A stretch of 64,000 bases of DNA from Amedibacterium intestinale (GCF_010537335.1 NZ_AP019711.1:2170001-2234000), one strand, 5' to 3'. Numbered from the stretch's first letter, positions 53,559 to 62,586 are shown. Numbers and translations are program-made. The notes: generated by a model not told the origin, from the sequence alone.

Positions 53559-54816
53559 ATGAAAAATATACCAGAAGAAAGACTTTCTACAATTGGTAAA
53601 TTAATTGAAGTAACAAGAGAAGAAAAGAGAAATAAATCACAGAACAAATATACGATGAAATCTTTTGTAGAAGGCATCTGTACAGTAAATACATTGAAAA
53701 GAATTGAAGCTGGTGAAATCGCAAGAATCGAAGATGTTTATGTGGAATTGTTAGACAAATTGAATTTGAAACTAGGCTATTTTCCAGCAGTTGATGATGC
53801 AATTCTTGAATTGATGGATCCATTATATGAAGCCATTGAATATTATAGAGTAGAAGATATCAGCAAGTATTGTGGTATGGGCTTAAGAGTACTTGGAAAA
53901 GTAAAGAACTATGTGTATTACTCTGAACTGTATGATTTATTGCTGGCAACGAAGGAATATTTTGAAGAAGCCAAAATTATTTCGTTATCAAAGATGGAAA
54001 GATTTAGAAATGAATATACCCTATTTGATGAGAAATATCATTCTCTGTTTAAAATCATGGTGTTTTATAGAGGTCAGGCAGAAGCACATAATGATCCTAA
54101 GTTATTTGAAACTATCGTTGAGGAATTTCAACTATTAAGTTCTTCCAGTGTTATGGAAAATATTTTGGGCTTAAACTATTGTATCATTTTTAAGAAATAC
54201 ATTACTTTTAGAGACAAAGTAAACGCTTTGGAGAATGAGTTAGAATATAGAAAAAAATTATGTGAGATTATTGGACTTATATGCTTACATAATTTTCGCT
54301 TATATCAAGATTGAGAATCAATCTAATGAAGAATATTTAAAGAAAGCAGATAACTTGATTAGTGAAAATCCAATTCCAAATGCCAAGATAATGTATTTTT
54401 ATTCAAATGTTGCGGCGGCTTTACATGAAATCAAATTGTATAAAGAAGCATTAGCATACTATGAAAGGATGGTTGAAGTTACTGAACATAATAAACTTTG
54501 GATTCCTGCCTTAATTTGTATGGCACATTGTCAAAGGATGTTAGAATTAGAAGTGCATATACCTTTTGTGGAAGAGGAAAAACAAAGTAGTTATAGTAAA
54601 TTGATTCAGCTAGCATATAAATATTTTGTGGCTAAAAGTGTTAAACCGTTTGCGAAAAGTAATTTCATTTTAAAAGAGATTGCACCAAACTTAGTTGAGA
54701 ACGTAATGATTACAATATTTCGTGATGAGATGAACTTAATCGCAAATGAGATGAATGCATATAAAGGTATTTATTTGTTTGATGAGATTATTAAGAATAA
54801 TCGAAATGATAATTAA
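53559..54816 (+). pseudogene. RRNPP (Rgg/PlcR-like) peptide-responsive regulator, frameshifted
   Basis: Two overlapping frames make one protein: 53559-54314 (251 residues, N-terminal helix-turn-helix with ICTVNTLKRIEAGE, then TPR-like helices) and 54262-54816 (184 residues of further TPR-like helices). The switch is at a run of seven A at 54251-54257; removing one A joins the frames (KNYVRLLDLYAYIIFAYIK). The protein would be about 418 residues, larger than Rgg or PlcR (about 285). It is a true pseudogene, a phase-variable gene, or a sequencing error. A small peptide gene follows. Confidence 0.78.
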
Positions 54817-54957
54817 TTCTATTTTTTTACTTAATTTTGATTTTTGAGAAAAAATATTAAGTGGAATATAATTTATTGAGAGAATTTTCATAATCCTTTA
54901 CTATATGTACGTCGAGATGATATGCATATGATCTGTAGAAATTACAGGTAATTGATG

Positions 54958-55077
54958 ATGAAAAAATTTATTGTTGCGGCTTTATGCGCTTTAAGTTTAT
55001 TTGCAGCTAGTTCTGTTGTGTTAAATGGTGAGAATACTCCAGCAGTTAGTTCAGGATTTGGATTTGTTATTTGGTAA
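54958..55077 (+). CDS. Short secreted peptide, candidate signal for the RRNPP regulator
   Basis: 39 residues (40 if the adjacent ATG at 54955 is used). MKK basic start, hydrophobic core FIVAALCALSLFAASS and a C-terminus PAVSSGFGFVIW with aromatic end. This is the layout of pre-peptide pheromones such as PapR or SHP, which are exported, trimmed and bound by the adjacent regulator. SD is weak (AGGT). Terminator follows. Confidence 0.65.
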   Translation: MKKFIVAALCALSLFAASSVVLNGENTPAVSSGFGFVIW

Positions 55078-55085
55078 TTTAGAAT

Positions 55086-55123
55086 CAACTTCTTTATCAC
55101 CCCACAGTGAAAGGAAGTTTTTT
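55086..55123 (+). terminator. Terminator of the peptide gene
   Basis: Stem AACTTCTTTATCAC / GTGAAAGGAAGTT (imperfect) and T run. Confidence 0.82.
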
Positions 55124-55145
55124 CTTTTATCCACTCAAAATATCA

Positions 55146-55312
55146 AATGATAATTTTTCCAAAAATTACCATTTAATGGCAATTTTCAAGAAAATCATCA
55201 TTTCGCAAGAACTCTATTGAGGAGCTTTACAAAATCTTATATCATTATGTTGTCGGGAAGCCGGTGGGGGATTCCCGGCATGGATATCGCTTTATGCTGA
55301 TATCCTTTTTTT
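55146..55312 (+). ncRNA. Structured repeat A, ahead of the solitary ATPase gene
   Basis: About 167 nt, ends in terminator stem GGATATC / GATATCC plus T run. Contains CGGGAA / TTCCCG and GCCGG / CCGGC pairings. The last 75 nt are almost identical to copy B (56871-57037), the first 90 less so. It could be a leader attenuator or a stand-alone RNA. Confidence 0.68.
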
Positions 55313-55496
55313 TATATTGGTAAGTTTTGGCTGTACGGACGGGAAAATATTGTTCTTGTTTTGGATATAAAGCACAGTGAACGCATTATATGTCATAAAT
55401 GGTTTTGATGAGATTTTTGATATAAAAAATACATTTTGTATTTATTTTTTCTTTTTTGCGTGGTATTTTAAGAAAAAGAACAGGAGGTATGTTGAA

Positions 55497-56792
55497 GTGA
55501 AAGATATATATTTAGTTTCTTATTCTGTTAAGGGGATAAAGACATTAGACAAGTTAATTTCGCTGCAATTTTATAAGAAAACTATATCAAAGAACCCAGA
55601 TACGCAGGAATATAATATAAAGGGAATTTACGGCATGAATGGTTCTGGAAAATCAGGTATTATAACTTCTGTTGAAATATTAAGAAACATTATTGTTGAT
55701 CCAGGATATTTGAATAATCCTGTTGTCCAGAAAAATTTAGATGCAATGATTAATAAACGCACAAAGGAATTATTTATTGAGGCTGACTATATGGTAAAAG
55801 CAGGAGAAGAAATAAAACTTTTTCGATATAGTGTGACATTATCCAAGAATAATCTAGGAAAGTACGTTATTTCTCATGAATGTTTATCTACAAAAAAAGC
55901 AATTTCAAAGAGTGAATTTGATGAGACTGTTTTTGAGGTATCTGATGGAGAAATTGTATCTGTTTATGAAGGAAAAGAAAAAGATAAATTTGTTGAATCT
56001 ATACTTAATAAGACGATGAATCTATTGACCACAGCTTCAATGAGTGCCTTATTTTATGAAAAATTTATAAAATCAAATAATATGCAGAAGGAGAAAAATA
56101 TCCTTTGGGCTTATATAACTTTTTTATATGTTCTTGGAGAAAAAATACATGTAAATTTAGATGACTCAGATAATCATAGAAAAAATTTTTTAGAAATATA
56201 CGATGATTGTATTAATGTTATAAATATTACTGGCAATATTGTACCTCAAGAAATGTACAAGCATTTTGAAAAGACAGTTAATAAACTATTTGAATTTTTG
56301 CATATTTTTAAAACGGATTTACAGGGTATTGAGATTGATAGAAAAGAAGATCATGAACTTTGGGTTTGCGATTTAGTTATGTGTTATGAATCTTATAAGA
56401 TTCATGCAGAATTTGAAAGTACCGGGATAAAAAAACTTATTAAATTATTTGCATATTTAAAAGAAATGGTGCAAGGCGGAATTGTATTTATTGATGAATT
56501 TGATTCTAATCTGCATGATGTTTATTTGTGCGCATTACTTGAATATTTAATGGAGTATGGAGAAGGGCAACTTTGTTTCACAACGCATAATGTAGGTCCT
56601 ATGGATGTTTTGAAGCAGCATAAAAAATCTATTGATTTTCTATCTGAAAATCATAGGATATATCCTTGGACGACAAATGGAAATTATTCACCTTCTAAAC
56701 TTTATAGAAATGGAATGATTGAAGGATCACCATTTAATGTGGATTCCATCGATTTCATTGGTGTATTTGGAACTGGTGAGGTGGATGAATAA
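55497..56792 (+). CDS. Solitary AAA/ABC-type ATPase (AbiLi/RloA-like)
   Basis: 431 residues. Walker A GIYGMNGSGKSG (about 43-54), Walker B GGIVFIDEFDSNLH (about 325-338) and switch FTTHNVGP. The head is SMC/RecF-like, related in layout to the two other ATPases in this window. GTG 55497 is the start; GGAGG lies 9 nt upstream. Its stop overlaps an ATG that begins a 16-codon remnant, so the normal partner gene seems to be lost. Confidence 0.82.
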   Translation: MKDIYLVSYSVKGIKTLDKLISLQFYKKTISKNPDTQEYNIKGIYGMNGSGKSGIITSVEILRNIIVDPGYLNNPVVQKNLDAMINKRTKELFIEADYMVKAGEEIKLFRYSVTLSKNNLGKYVISHECLSTKKAISKSEFDETVFEVSDGEIVSVYEGKEKDKFVESILNKTMNLLTTASMSALFYEKFIKSNNMQKEKNILWAYITFLYVLGEKIHVNLDDSDNHRKNFLEIYDDCINVINITGNIVPQEMYKHFEKTVNKLFEFLHIFKTDLQGIEIDRKEDHELWVCDLVMCYESYKIHAEFESTGIKKLIKLFAYLKEMVQGGIVFIDEFDSNLHDVYLCALLEYLMEYGEGQLCFTTHNVGPMDVLKQHKKSIDFLSENHRIYPWTTNGNYSPSKLYRNGMIEGSPFNVDSIDFIGVFGTGEVDE

Positions 56793-56842
56793 TGGGGATA
56801 CAATTTATTTTGGATGAAAGCAAAGGAAAGATAATGTGTTAG
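56792..56842 (+). pseudogene. Remnant of the ATPase partner gene
   Basis: Overlaps the ATPase stop as TAATG, a usual coupling of two-gene systems, and reads MGIQFILDESKGKIMC before a stop. The structured repeat B starts 29 nt later. The identity of the lost protein is unknown. Confidence 0.5.
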
Positions 56843-56870
56843 GAAAGAGCGCCGTTTGTTAGAAGCTGAA

Positions 56871-57037
56871 AATGACAACTTTTCCAAAAATTACCATTTA
56901 CTGGTAATATTTAAGAAAAATATCATTTCGTAATTGATTCATTGAGAAGCTTTATAAAATCTTATATCATTATGTCGTCGGGAAGCCGGTGGGGGATTCC
57001 CGGCATGGATATCGCTTTATGCTGATATCCTTTTTTG
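56871..57037 (+). ncRNA. Structured repeat B, ahead of ku
   Basis: Second copy of repeat A: hairpin ATTACCA / TGGTAAT at the 5' side, then GTCGGGAAGCCGGTGGGGG, CCCGGC and terminator stem GGATATC / GATATCC with T run. It ends 48 nt before the ku start codon. Confidence 0.68.
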
Positions 57038-57085
57038 CATGTATAGATGATGAACAGCCATACTAACTTTAAGTGAGGTGGTTGT

Positions 57086-57880
57086 ATGGCTGTTGCACAT
57101 AAAGGGGCTATATCTTTTGGACTTGTTCATATTCCAGTATCTTTATATCGAACAACACAGGATACATCGATAGCGTTTCATCAGTTATGTAAGGATACAC
57201 ATGAGCGTATTAAATATAAAAAATATTGTGCTCATTGTGGAAAAGAAGTAGACAGTGAGGATATCGTAAAAGGGTATGAATATGAGAAAGATAAATATGT
57301 AGTTATGAGTAAAGAGGAGTTAGAGGAAATAAAAACAGAAAAGGATAAAACGATTCATATCTTGCAGTTTGTTAAACTTGAAGAAGTTGATGCGATTTAT
57401 TATGAGAAAAATTATTATGCATTTCCGGATAAGCATGCAGAGAAGGCTTATGAGTTGCTTAGAAAAGCAATGTTTGATAAGGGTGTTGTAGCAATCTCGA
57501 AAACGGTAATAGGTACAAAGGAGACTTTGCTTGCTTTATGTCCTGATAAACAGGGGATTTTAGTTAAAACCTTGTTTTATGAAGAAGAAATAGTAGAAAT
57601 GCCAAAAGATATCCCCCATCCTAAAACGGTAAAGGCTGAATTAGATATGGCAAAGCAGTTGATACAGTCTATGACAAAACCTTTTGATCCTTCTTTATAT
57701 CACGATGAATATCAAGAAAAGCTAAGAGAGGCAATTTTATCTAAAGTAGAAGGAAAAGAGGTAGTAGAGGCAAATTCTAAGAAGGAAACGATATCTAGTC
57801 CAATGGATTTGATGGAAGCTTTAACAAAATCATTAGCAACCATGAATAAACCAGCAAAAAGAAAGGCGGTACGTCATTAA
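57086..57880 (+). CDS. ku: DNA end-binding protein Ku
   Basis: 264 residues, bacterial Ku homodimer for non-homologous end joining. Begins with the typical HKGAISFGLVHIPVSLY and has KEELEEIKTEKDKTI and LRKAMFDKGVVAISK. A C-terminal basic tail (KPAKRKAVRH) follows the core. GAGGTGG precedes the ATG. The stop overlaps the ligase start (TAATG). Confidence 0.96.
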   Translation: MAVAHKGAISFGLVHIPVSLYRTTQDTSIAFHQLCKDTHERIKYKKYCAHCGKEVDSEDIVKGYEYEKDKYVVMSKEELEEIKTEKDKTIHILQFVKLEEVDAIYYEKNYYAFPDKHAEKAYELLRKAMFDKGVVAISKTVIGTKETLLALCPDKQGILVKTLFYEEEIVEMPKDIPHPKTVKAELDMAKQLIQSMTKPFDPSLYHDEYQEKLREAILSKVEGKEVVEANSKKETISSPMDLMEALTKSLATMNKPAKRKAVRH

Positions 57881-58809
57881 TGTATGAGGATGTACATGTA
57901 TCACCAATGCTTATAGGAATTGAAAAAGAGGCTTTTGATGATCGTAATTTTATATATGAATTAAAGCTGGATGGTATACGTGTTCTTGCTTATATTGAGA
58001 ATGGACATGTAGATATTCGAAATAAAAGAGGAGATAAATTGCTGTATAAGTTTCCGGAACTAGAGGATATGTATAAGCAGGTTAAACAAAATTGTATTCT
58101 GGATGGAGAATTGTATTGTTTTGGAAATGGGCAAATAGATTTTTTCGAAATACAAAAAAGAAGTTTGTTAACTGATAAATTTAAGATTATGATGGCATCG
58201 AAACAACATCCAGCTTCCTTTACTGCCTTTGATATTTTATATGTAAAAGAGAAATCCCTGCTGAAAACACCTCTATTAAAGAGGAAAAGGATATTAAGTA
58301 AAAATGTTGTGGAAAATCATCAAATAAGTATATCTCGTTATGTGGAAGAACAAGGGAAAGCGTTGTTTCAATTGACAACACAAAAACACTTAGAGGGTAT
58401 CGTTGCGAAAAGAAAAGACAGTTTGTATTCTTGCGGGAAAAGGACAAAAGACTGGATAAAATGCAAGAACATGATGGATGAAGATTTTGTAATCGTTGGA
58501 TATATACGAAAAGATAAGAATATGGTTTCTTTGGTACTTGCACAGTATGATGATAAAGAATTGCTGTATAAAGGGTATGTGACACTGGGTGTTTCTTTAT
58601 CTTATTTGCAAAAACACAGCAATAAAACAAATACCTGTCCTTTTCCCAGTGTTCCAAACGGGAATGAAGATGCAGTTTGGATTTTTCCTTATTTAGTAGG
58701 GTGTGTAAAATTTATGCAGCATACGAAAAATGGCGGTATGAGACAGCCTGTATTTAAAGGGTTTCGAGAAGATAAGACGCCTGAAGAATGCAGAGTGGAT
58801 AAAAAATAA
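57880..58809 (+). CDS. ligD: ATP-dependent DNA ligase (LigD ligase domain only)
   Basis: 309 residues. Nucleotidyltransferase motif I ELKLDGIR (Lys29), motif III DILDGELYCF-like segment CILDGELYCF, motif IV EGIVAKRKDS and motif V DWIKCKN, then an OB-fold. The polymerase and phosphoesterase domains of large LigD are absent. Together with Ku it forms a minimal end-joining pair. Confidence 0.93.
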   Translation: MYEDVHVSPMLIGIEKEAFDDRNFIYELKLDGIRVLAYIENGHVDIRNKRGDKLLYKFPELEDMYKQVKQNCILDGELYCFGNGQIDFFEIQKRSLLTDKFKIMMASKQHPASFTAFDILYVKEKSLLKTPLLKRKRILSKNVVENHQISISRYVEEQGKALFQLTTQKHLEGIVAKRKDSLYSCGKRTKDWIKCKNMMDEDFVIVGYIRKDKNMVSLVLAQYDDKELLYKGYVTLGVSLSYLQKHSNKTNTCPFPSVPNGNEDAVWIFPYLVGCVKFMQHTKNGGMRQPVFKGFREDKTPEECRVDKK

Positions 58810-59002
58810 AATTAAGTAACTATTTTTGTAGAATTTATTTACATTATATTGTATGATATAGGAGCAGCAGGGATAACGAAATTAAACACCTAATATTAAT
58901 AAACACCCTGTTTGAACTGTTGCGATACTTAACTTAGGAAGAAAGAAAAAGTTTAATCCAAATGAAATTTTTAATGACTTACTAAGAGAGGTACCCCTAA
59001 AG

Positions 59003-59036
59003 AGGAAGCGGAAATGAGCCCGCTTCCTTGTTTTTT
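59003..59036 (+). terminator. Rho-independent terminator
   Basis: Stem AGGAAGCGG / CCGCTTCCT with GC-rich core and T run. Confidence 0.88.
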
Positions 59037-59054
59037 GTATTTTAAATCAACAAA

Positions 59055-59085
59055 TCTTTTCATCTAATGAAAGAATTGGTTTATT
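59055..59085 (+). repeat. Recurring dyad motif, site 2
   Basis: TCTTTTCAT (59055-59063), 3 nt, then ATGAAAGAATTGGTTTATT (59067-59085). Confidence 0.6.
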
Positions 59086-59127
59086 TATTATATGAATAGA
59101 TGAATGAAAATGAATAAAAAACACATT

Positions 59128-59156
59128 TTGTTAATTTTATATTATTAAAATGTGAT
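59128..59156 (+). promoter_or_regulatory. Promoter of the CapD-like gene
   Basis: TTGTTA (59128-59133), 17 nt, TGTGAT (59151-59156); start of transcription expected near 59163. Confidence 0.5.
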
Positions 59157-59187
59157 AGAATAAAAAAGGTGTGATGGAGGGAATTGT

Positions 59188-61080
59188 ATGCTTAAAAAAT
59201 TTTTTAAGAACGGAATTTATATAAATCACAGGGAAAAATTACTTTGTACGATTGATTTATGTATTGTATTGATATCGTTCTTTTTATCTTATTGGATTAA
59301 TAATGAATTTAGAGTTCCTATTTTTGAGGGACTTAATATAAAAAATGTGATAGCTGTACTTTTAATTGTTTTGATTGTTTACTGGCTTTTCTTTATCGTA
59401 TTCAAAATACATAAGAGCCTATGGAAATATATTGGCCCTGTAGAAACGATGAGAATTGGTTTTGCGGTCATATGTTCAACAATTGTTTTGGGTGCAGGTT
59501 TTTTATTGTTACAGACAGATAGATTTCTTTTAAGTGTCATTGTGACTGGTGGTTTATTGAGTGCTATGTTGATGTTTGCACTTAGAGTAAGTTATCGCTT
59601 GTATAGACGTACAGTTATGAACCCAGTAATAAATACAGACAAGGCAATCATTATCGGGGCAGGAGATGCAGGTTACATCTTGTCAAAAGAATTGTTGCAG
59701 AATAATAGCTTTAATGTTCATATCGTAGGGTTTATTGATGATAAAAGAACAGGCAATGTAGTAGCTGGATATAAAGTATTAGGGGATACATATGATATTC
59801 CAGACATTGTACATGAATATGGAGTAAAAGTGGCCTTTATCGCAATGCCAAGTGCCAGCAAAGAAAACATTCAAAGAATTTATGATTTGTGTCAATCCGC
59901 CAAATTAGAAACAAAAATCATGAAAGAACAAGATAACTTACTGGCAGATGATTTAAATGAAAATAAGAAATATCCTGTTGAAGATATCAGCATTGAAGAT
60001 CTTTTAGGCAGAGGAGAAATTCATTTGGATCAATCTGAAATTAAAAGTTATTTAACAGATAAAGTTGTAGCAGTTACTGGTGCAGGTGGTTCTATAGGTT
60101 CAGAGTTATGTAGACAAATTGTTAAATTTAAACCAAAACAGTTATTGATGATTGACATTAATGAAAATTATTTATATATGTTAGAACAGGAGTTTAATAG
60201 AAACCGAACACATGGAACCTTGGATTCTAGCATAGAAATTATTTCTTTGATTGCTTCTATTCGTGAATTTAAAGCAATGGATGAAATATTTGGAGAAAGA
60301 CACCCTGATGTAGTATTCCATGCTGCTGCTCACAAACATGTTCCATTAATGGAAACTAGACCAATGGAAGCTATCAAAAACAACGTATTTGGAACTAATA
60401 ATGTAATTCAGGCATGTATTAAAAATAAAGTTTCTAGATTTATCATGATTAGTACAGATAAAGCTGTAAATCCTACAAATGTTATGGGTGCTACAAAACG
60501 TATGACAGAAATGATCTTGCAGGCAAATGGTAAAAATGGTGTTACAAAAATGGCGGCTGTACGTTTTGGAAATGTACTTGGGTCAAACGGTTCTGTTATT
60601 CCAATCTTTAAAAAGCAGATTGCAGAAGGCGGACCAGTAACAATAACAGATAAAAATATTATTCGTTACTTTATGACAATTCCAGAAGCTGCACAGCTTG
60701 TATTACAAGCAGGTTTCTATGCAGATAAGGGAGAAATTTTTGTCTTAGATATGGGGCAGCCAGTTAAAATTTTAGATTTAGCTGAAAAAATGATTCGTAT
60801 GTCTGGATTTAAACCTTATAAAGACATTGAAATTAAAGAAATTGGTCTTCGTCCAGGAGAAAAGATGTTTGAAGAATTAAAACTGGATGGAGAAACAACA
60901 ACTAGAACGAAAAACAATCTTATCTTCAAAAATAACGTTATGGAAATTACAAAAGAAGATATTACAGAAAGACTTTCAAAATTAGAAGAAGTATTACACG
61001 AAGATGTAGAAAATGAAGTAATTAAAGAAAGATTGTTGAATTTGATTATTTCAGATAAAGATCAGGAATTTAATAAGTAA
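59188..61080 (+). CDS. CapD/FlaA1-type nucleoside-diphosphate-sugar 4,6-dehydratase
   Basis: 630 residues. Four transmembrane helices (about 18-36, 50-72, 86-108, 112-132), a first Rossmann-like domain (AIIIGAGDAGYIL, about 150-270) and an SDR catalytic domain with NAD motif TGAGGSIGSEL and STDKAVNPTNVMGATK. Such enzymes convert UDP-GlcNAc to a 4-keto-6-deoxy sugar for capsule or glycan synthesis. It is first in the polysaccharide locus and has its own promoter and terminator. Confidence 0.93.
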   Translation: MLKKFFKNGIYINHREKLLCTIDLCIVLISFFLSYWINNEFRVPIFEGLNIKNVIAVLLIVLIVYWLFFIVFKIHKSLWKYIGPVETMRIGFAVICSTIVLGAGFLLLQTDRFLLSVIVTGGLLSAMLMFALRVSYRLYRRTVMNPVINTDKAIIIGAGDAGYILSKELLQNNSFNVHIVGFIDDKRTGNVVAGYKVLGDTYDIPDIVHEYGVKVAFIAMPSASKENIQRIYDLCQSAKLETKIMKEQDNLLADDLNENKKYPVEDISIEDLLGRGEIHLDQSEIKSYLTDKVVAVTGAGGSIGSELCRQIVKFKPKQLLMIDINENYLYMLEQEFNRNRTHGTLDSSIEIISLIASIREFKAMDEIFGERHPDVVFHAAAHKHVPLMETRPMEAIKNNVFGTNNVIQACIKNKVSRFIMISTDKAVNPTNVMGATKRMTEMILQANGKNGVTKMAAVRFGNVLGSNGSVIPIFKKQIAEGGPVTITDKNIIRYFMTIPEAAQLVLQAGFYADKGEIFVLDMGQPVKILDLAEKMIRMSGFKPYKDIEIKEIGLRPGEKMFEELKLDGETTTRTKNNLIFKNNVMEITKEDITERLSKLEEVLHEDVENEVIKERLLNLIISDKDQEFNK

Positions 61081-61082
61081 TC

Positions 61083-61106
61083 CTAGGAGCGATAAGCTCC
61101 TTTTTC
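61083..61106 (+). terminator. Terminator of the CapD-like gene
   Basis: AGGAGC / GCTCCT stem with 5-nt loop and T run. Confidence 0.85.
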
Positions 61107-61216
61107 TATTGTTGTTATCTTCTCAAATAATGGAGTGGCAGAAAGCAAAATGATCATGAACTTGGGAGTATTGGATAAAATGATGTTTAAAATATAGTGT
61201 ATATAATATCTTTGTT

Positions 61217-61249
61217 AATAAACAATTTCTTTCATTCGATGAAAGAAAT
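61217..61249 (-). repeat. Recurring dyad motif, site 3 (inverted)
   Basis: AATAAACAATTTCTTTCAT (61217-61235), 3 nt, ATGAAAGAAAT (61239-61249). It matches sites 1 and 2 in the opposite orientation and forms a perfect 11-bp-arm dyad. Confidence 0.65.
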
Positions 61250-61304
61250 ATGATATTTTTTAATAAAAACCAAAGGTTAGGCATTATTCACTTTGTATGC
61301 GTTA

Positions 61305-61510
61305 TTGCAATGTATATGCTTTTGTAGTATTATAGATTCGGTAAAAAGAGACTAATTATTCTTTCTTTTTTGCATTTAGCTATAGAAATTGAAAGTAATG
61401 CTGAGAGATGAATCGTTGCTTTGTCACGTTTGTCACGATTGCATGGTCATTAAGAAAATAGTCAAATCCATTGATTTGATAGGCGGAGCCTACCTTTTTG
61501 GAGGGATTTT
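61305..61510 (+). promoter_or_regulatory. Promoter and leader of the loaP operon
   Basis: TTGCAA (61305-61310), 17 nt, TATTAT (61328-61333). The about 170-nt leader holds a tandem TTTGTCACG repeat (61420-61437) between AATCGT / ACGATT arms and a terminator-like TAGGC / GCCTA hairpin with TTTTT (about 61481-61500). This suits processive antitermination by LoaP. Confidence 0.6.
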
Positions 61511-62026
61511 GTGAACTGGTATGTTATTCAAGTGCGAAGTGGACATGAAAAGGCAATTATTGAGAAATGTAAAAAAAGAATATCAAAGGAACTTTTGATA
61601 GACTGTTTTACGCCGGAATATGTTTGTCAAAAAAAATATCTGGGGAAATGGCATGATGTGAAAGACATTTTGTTTAAGGGATATATTTTTATGATTTCTG
61701 ATCATATTGAAGAACTTAATGTAGAATTAAAGAAGATTCCAGATTTTACAAAAATTATAGGTAGGAAAAAAGCAGAAATATGCTGCTTAGATGAAGATGA
61801 AATAGTCTTTATTAAATCATTCGCAGATAAAAATTATACAGTAGATATGTCGACTGGTTTTATACAGGGAGATAAAATCTTTGTTACAGAAGGACCATTG
61901 CAGGGGAAAGAAGGGCTCATCATAAAGATCGATCGTCATAAAAGAATAGCCTATCTTCAGCTCAGTATGTTCAATAAAGAAACAATAGCAAAAGTTGGAT
62001 TAGAAATTATCAGCAAGTGTCAGTAA
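61511..62026 (+). CDS. loaP: LoaP-type transcription antiterminator (NusG paralogue)
   Basis: 171 residues: an NGN domain (NWYVIQVRSGHEKAIIEKCKK, DILFKGYIFM) and a KOW domain (FIQGDKIFVTEGPLQGKEGLIIKID). Specialised NusG paralogues like LoaP enable RNA polymerase to read through long polysaccharide or antibiotic operons. GTG start; GGAGG upstream. It is the first gene of the operon. Confidence 0.92.
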   Translation: MNWYVIQVRSGHEKAIIEKCKKRISKELLIDCFTPEYVCQKKYLGKWHDVKDILFKGYIFMISDHIEELNVELKKIPDFTKIIGRKKAEICCLDEDEIVFIKSFADKNYTVDMSTGFIQGDKIFVTEGPLQGKEGLIIKIDRHKRIAYLQLSMFNKETIAKVGLEIISKCQ

Positions 62027-62058
62027 AAAGAGACTTGCTTTTATTTTGGAGGGATTTC

Positions 62059-62571
62059 ATGAATCTTTTGATAATTGGAGCAGGAGGACATGGGAAATGC
62101 TGTTATGAAATAGCAAGTAGAATGAACTGCTTTGATAAGATTGATTTTGTAGATGATGGAACAGATGAGATACAAGTGTTAAATAAAAAGGTTGCAGGTA
62201 AACAATCAGATTTAAGTAACTTAAGAGAAAACTACGATAGTGCATTTGTAGCTATTGGAAATAATTTGATTAGAAAACAAATTACAGAAGAACTTAAACA
62301 ACTTGGTTTTCAGCTTGTAAATTTAATTGATCCAAGTGCAGTCGTTTCACAGTATTGTAAACTTGGTGAAGGAATTGTTGTATTCCCAAATGCAACTGTT
62401 GAAATTGAAGCTGATATTGGTAGTGGAGTTATTATTTCTTCCAATTCAGTAGTTCATCATAACGCAGTAGTTGAGGATTTTGTTCTGATATATGCGAATT
62501 GTGTTGTGCGACCAGTGGTTACAATTAAAGAATTAACTGTATTAAAAAGTGGAAGTATAGTAGAAAGTTAG
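62059..62571 (+). CDS. NeuD/PglD-type sugar O/N-acyltransferase
   Basis: 170 residues: nucleotide-binding N-terminal fold (LLIIGAGGHGK) and a left-handed beta-helix of hexapeptide repeats (about 85-165). The catalytic His lies in SNSVVHHNAVV. It acetylates a nucleotide-activated sugar. ATG 62059 fits GGAGGG; a longer frame from 62017 lacks a site. Confidence 0.9.
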   Translation: MNLLIIGAGGHGKCCYEIASRMNCFDKIDFVDDGTDEIQVLNKKVAGKQSDLSNLRENYDSAFVAIGNNLIRKQITEELKQLGFQLVNLIDPSAVVSQYCKLGEGIVVFPNATVEIEADIGSGVIISSNSVVHHNAVVEDFVLIYANCVVRPVVTIKELTVLKSGSIVES

Positions 62572-62586
62572 TGGAGAGGTAAATAG

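Larger units (their letters stand above)
58810..59187. other. Spacer before the polysaccharide locus
   Basis: 378 bp with one terminator (59003-59036), a recurring dyad (59055-59085) and the promoter of the CapD-like gene. No gene was found. Confidence 0.5.

Noticed and set aside
55252-55312. Resemblance of the structured repeat to a cobalamin riboswitch core
   Set aside because: GGGAAGCCGGTG is similar to the B12 box region, but the conserved GCCACTG segment is missing and the downstream genes are not B12-related.
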